Under the pieces are notes generated by a model. It did not search any database. It was not told where the DNA came from and saw only the letters and a list, made by a program, of their open reading frames with translations. A DNA stretch of 6,964 bases, from assembly GCA_003446775.1 (NCBI GenBank), contig DMCH01000115.1:1-6964 (forward strand), given 5' to 3'. The translations under genes were made by a program, and so were the position numbers. This document shows positions 5,644-6,964 of this stretch, in pieces; positions within the stretch are counted from its first letter, which is position 1; every line of letters starts with the position of its first letter. Origin of the DNA: Chloroflexota bacterium. GTDB lineage: Bacteria > Chloroflexota > Dormibacteria > Dormibacterales > Dormibacteraceae.

Positions 5644-5703
5644 GGATGGGATCGCTGTCAACGTAGCGGGAGCGCCACACGGATGGTCGCTGTCGATGTA
5701 GCC
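5644..5703. repeat. imperfect 37-base-period duplication after the oxidoreductase
   Basis: GGATGG, then TCGCTGTC and GTAGC, appear at 5644-5667 and again at 5681-5702 with small differences (two extra bases in the first copy, two or three substitutions). On the minus strand the two copies read YVDSD and YIDSD but in different frames. One of these frames continues as a coding-like peptide (VDSDPIQARDAIDGTIEQAG) that stops at 5534 inside the oxidoreductase end. This looks like a decayed and partly duplicated gene fragment; the family is not recognised. Confidence 0.35.
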
Positions 5704-5765
5704 GTCGCGTCTGCCCTCTGAAGCGGGTTGCCCACCAACTTGTTTCGGGAACCCTCGCGGGCTAG

Positions 5766-6080
5766 TGGCCGACGCCGAGGAGGAACTGGAGTCGCGCCAA
5801 ACCGTTCTACGCGGTCATCGTGCTCGCCACCCTGATCGGTGTGGCGATGAACTTCATGGGCATCAACCCGATCGACGCGCTCTTCGACACCGCGGTGCTG
5901 AACGGCATCGTCGCGCCGCCCCTTCTCGTGGTGGTCATGCTCGCCGCGCGCAACCCGAAGGTCATGGGCGACCAGACCATCGGTCCGCTGCTCACGACAC
6001 TCGGCTGGATCGCGACGGCTGGCATGTGTCTCGCCCTCGCCGGCCTCGCCTTCACGACGATCGTTGGCGGCGGCAGATGA
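5766..6080 (+). pseudogene. Nramp-family divalent metal transporter, C-terminal fragment
   Basis: Nramp (MntH-type) transporters carry Mn2+ or Fe2+ across the inner membrane with about 11 helices and some 400 or more residues. Only the last 100 or so codons are present. The recognisable part begins near 5778 as RRNWSRAKPFYAVIVLATLIG, followed by NFMGINPIDALF, VLNGIVAPPLLVVVMLAARNPKVMG, and a last hydrophobic segment WIATAGMCLALAGLAFTTIV. That covers roughly three membrane helices. A TAG at 5763-5765 lies in frame just upstream, and nothing before it resembles the rest of the transporter. The catalytic N-terminal DPGN helix is absent, so the fragment cannot transport metal. A GTG at 5820 could start an 86-residue peptide, but this is more likely a remnant. 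Confidence 0.8.
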
Positions 6081-6089
6081 CACGCCCCC

Positions 6090-6176
6090 GGGGGGTGGAG
6101 GCGAACGTTTTCGCTCTGAAGCCCGGGAGCACGATCTCGGCCCGCACACACGCCCGCGATATTTGCGAGGGGGGTC
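6090..6176 (+). repeat. 85-base intergenic repeat, copy 2
   Basis: This is the partner of 3507-3591, with the same order of blocks and nearly the same spacing. It starts 10 bases after the Nramp fragment stop and ends 54 bases before the ATG of the anchored protein gene. It therefore sits where a promoter or leader of that gene would be. Confidence 0.6.
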
Positions 6177-6217
6177 AAACGGCCCAAACGTTCTGCGAGA
6201 CGGCCGGACCCTAGCGC

Positions 6218-6229
6218 CATAATTCCCAC
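6218..6229 (+). promoter_or_regulatory. -10-like hexamer for a leaderless message
   Basis: CATAAT at 6218-6223 is a 5-of-6 match to the -10 consensus and lies 6 bases before the ATG at 6230, with no ribosome binding site between them. Transcription would start at the start codon. No good -35 is visible 16-18 bases upstream. Confidence 0.45.
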
Positions 6230-6766
6230 ATGAGGCGGCTCACGTCGCTCACCGCAGCCGCACTACTCGTGCTGGCCTTCGCCCAGCCAGCTGCGGCCCT
6301 CGATCCCGGGCCGGTGCATCAATGCGGCACATTCGTCTCGTACCGACCCGCAACAGCGACGGGATCCGGTGAACTGGTCATCGGTTCGACGACCTATGCG
6401 ACGTCCTCCGGCGGGATTCGGCCTGGCTCAAGTACGAGCAGTCCCGGCCCCTTCAACCAAGTTATCGCTCCAGGTGCGACGATCGGCTCGCAGGTCTGTC
6501 TCGACGGAACGATCGCGAACTCGCAAACGACCGCGAACCTGCTGACTGACTTCACCGTCACGCCCGCGCCATCGGCAACCGCATCGCCGACCGTGGCCCC
6601 GGCGACAGTCGCACCCGCGACGCCATCGGTTACTCCGAGCGTCGTTGCATCGACGCCGTCACAGACGGGCACGCTCGGCTTCCCAGTCATTTGGCTAGTG
6701 GTCGCGCTCGCCGCCATTGCGCTCGTCGGTTTCCTCATCGCGCGCTCTCGTCGAACCTCGCTGTAG
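6230..6766 (+). CDS. exported protein with C-terminal membrane anchor
   Basis: This is a 178-residue protein with a clear export layout. Residues 1-23 form a signal peptide (RR, then the hydrophobic AAALLVLAF, cleavage after AAA). A small extracellular domain follows, about 25-110, rich in Gly, Ser and Thr, with CGTFVSY at 32-38 and GSQVCLDG at 86-93. C32 and C90 are the only cysteines of the mature protein and could form a disulfide. Residues 111-148 are a Pro/Ser/Thr/Ala/Val linker, and 151-171 (FPVIWLVVALAAIALVGFLIA) are a membrane helix followed by the basic tail RSRR. There is no LPXTG, so sortase attachment is not indicated. The protein should sit on the outer face of the membrane. Domain function is not recognised; the beta-rich pattern may be a small barrel or binding module. 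Confidence 0.82.
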   Translation: MRRLTSLTAAALLVLAFAQPAAALDPGPVHQCGTFVSYRPATATGSGELVIGSTTYATSSGGIRPGSSTSSPGPFNQVIAPGATIGSQVCLDGTIANSQTTANLLTDFTVTPAPSATASPTVAPATVAPATPSVTPSVVASTPSQTGTLGFPVIWLVVALAAIALVGFLIARSRRTSL

Positions 6767-6769
6767 CAG

Positions 6770-6963
6770 GGAGTCCGGTTGGGCCGGACAGGACCCTCAG
6801 GTCGGCGATGTGGCACTGCGTCCGTATCCGACGGTGGAGTCAGGATGTGCTCGGTCCCGTTGTCGAGCACGTCGTTCATGGAGCGGCAGAAGTCGTCGGG
6901 AACCTCGTGTTGACCAGCGGCGTCTTTAGGAAGGTAGGCGTATCCCTGCAGATCCGACAGCCC
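6770..6963 (-). CDS. possible 3' part of a gene entering from the right edge
   Basis: On the minus strand, a frame open at the window edge reads GLSDLQGYAYLPKDAAG, HEVPDDFCRSMNDVLDNG and TEHILTPPSDTD, with strongly GC-biased third positions, so it looks coding. The frame has no stop until 6394-6396, but beyond about 6770 it only mirrors the linker of the anchored protein on the other strand. The true end is therefore uncertain; the stop may have been lost, or this may be a fragment. No family is recognised with confidence. Confidence 0.3.
6773..6789 (+). terminator. weak hairpin after the anchored protein gene
   Basis: GTCCGG (6773-6778) pairs with CCGGAC (6784-6789) around TTGGG, 7 bases after the stop. 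No T tract follows, so it is at best a weak or Rho-assisted terminator. Related CCGG-rich strings occur at 3617-3630 and 6201-6209. Confidence 0.35.
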
Positions 6964-6964
6964 G

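Noticed and set aside
5559..5765. Metal-responsive leader upstream of the Nramp sequence
   Set aside because: The transporter is only a C-terminal stub, so its native upstream region is gone and no conserved riboswitch core is visible.
5658..6149. Minus-strand frame opposite the Nramp fragment
   Set aside because: The plus strand carries recognisable transporter helices; the antisense peptide is charged and repetitive without features.

Overview
The window is GC-rich bacterial chromosome, with sampled 60-base lines outside the middle section hand-counted at 65-72% GC. Two promoters look leaderless (a -10-like hexamer 6-8 bases before the ATG), starts are often GTG, and the coding style would suit Actinomycetota or a soil Chloroflexota-like lineage. 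The sequence does not settle which. It reads as an accessory region beside a tRNA gene: one intact low-GC cassette, several live genes and several decayed fragments.

Left (1-960): a complete tRNA-Ser(UGA) at 117-203, about 320 bases without a convincing gene, then a stand-alone LuxR/GerE-type helix-turn-helix protein (523-804) and two hairpin-forming copies of a 16-base repeat.

Middle (962-3381, minus strand): a tight three-gene operon. It runs from a TIGR04255-family protein (2532-3341), through an HTH protein (1864-2535, 4-base ATGA overlap), to a protein of unknown family with a QTCDI motif (962-1858, GTG start 5 bases after the previous stop). Its promoter appears leaderless and carries a 10-base direct repeat across the -35 region, which would suit autoregulation by the HTH protein. 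Sampled lines in the operon count at 52-57% GC, and a diverged 53-base direct repeat (414-466 and 3467-3519) lies on both sides. This cassette is the best candidate for an undescribed system, most plausibly of the defence or toxin-antitoxin kind. That function is inference only.

Right (3342-6964): a repeat-rich spacer, then frameshifted remains of phage P27-type small and large terminase genes. The large-subunit remnant runs directly into a thioredoxin-reductase-like FAD oxidoreductase (4596-5558). Next come a short imperfect duplication, the C-terminal stub of an Nramp metal transporter (5766-6080), and a second copy of the repeat seen at 3507-3591. After that is a signal-peptide-bearing, C-terminally membrane-anchored protein (6230-6766). 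The right edge holds a weak hairpin and a coding-like minus-strand reading frame that enters from outside the window.

Apart from the operon, the genes do not form one pathway. The picture is of insertions and decay next to a tRNA gene.
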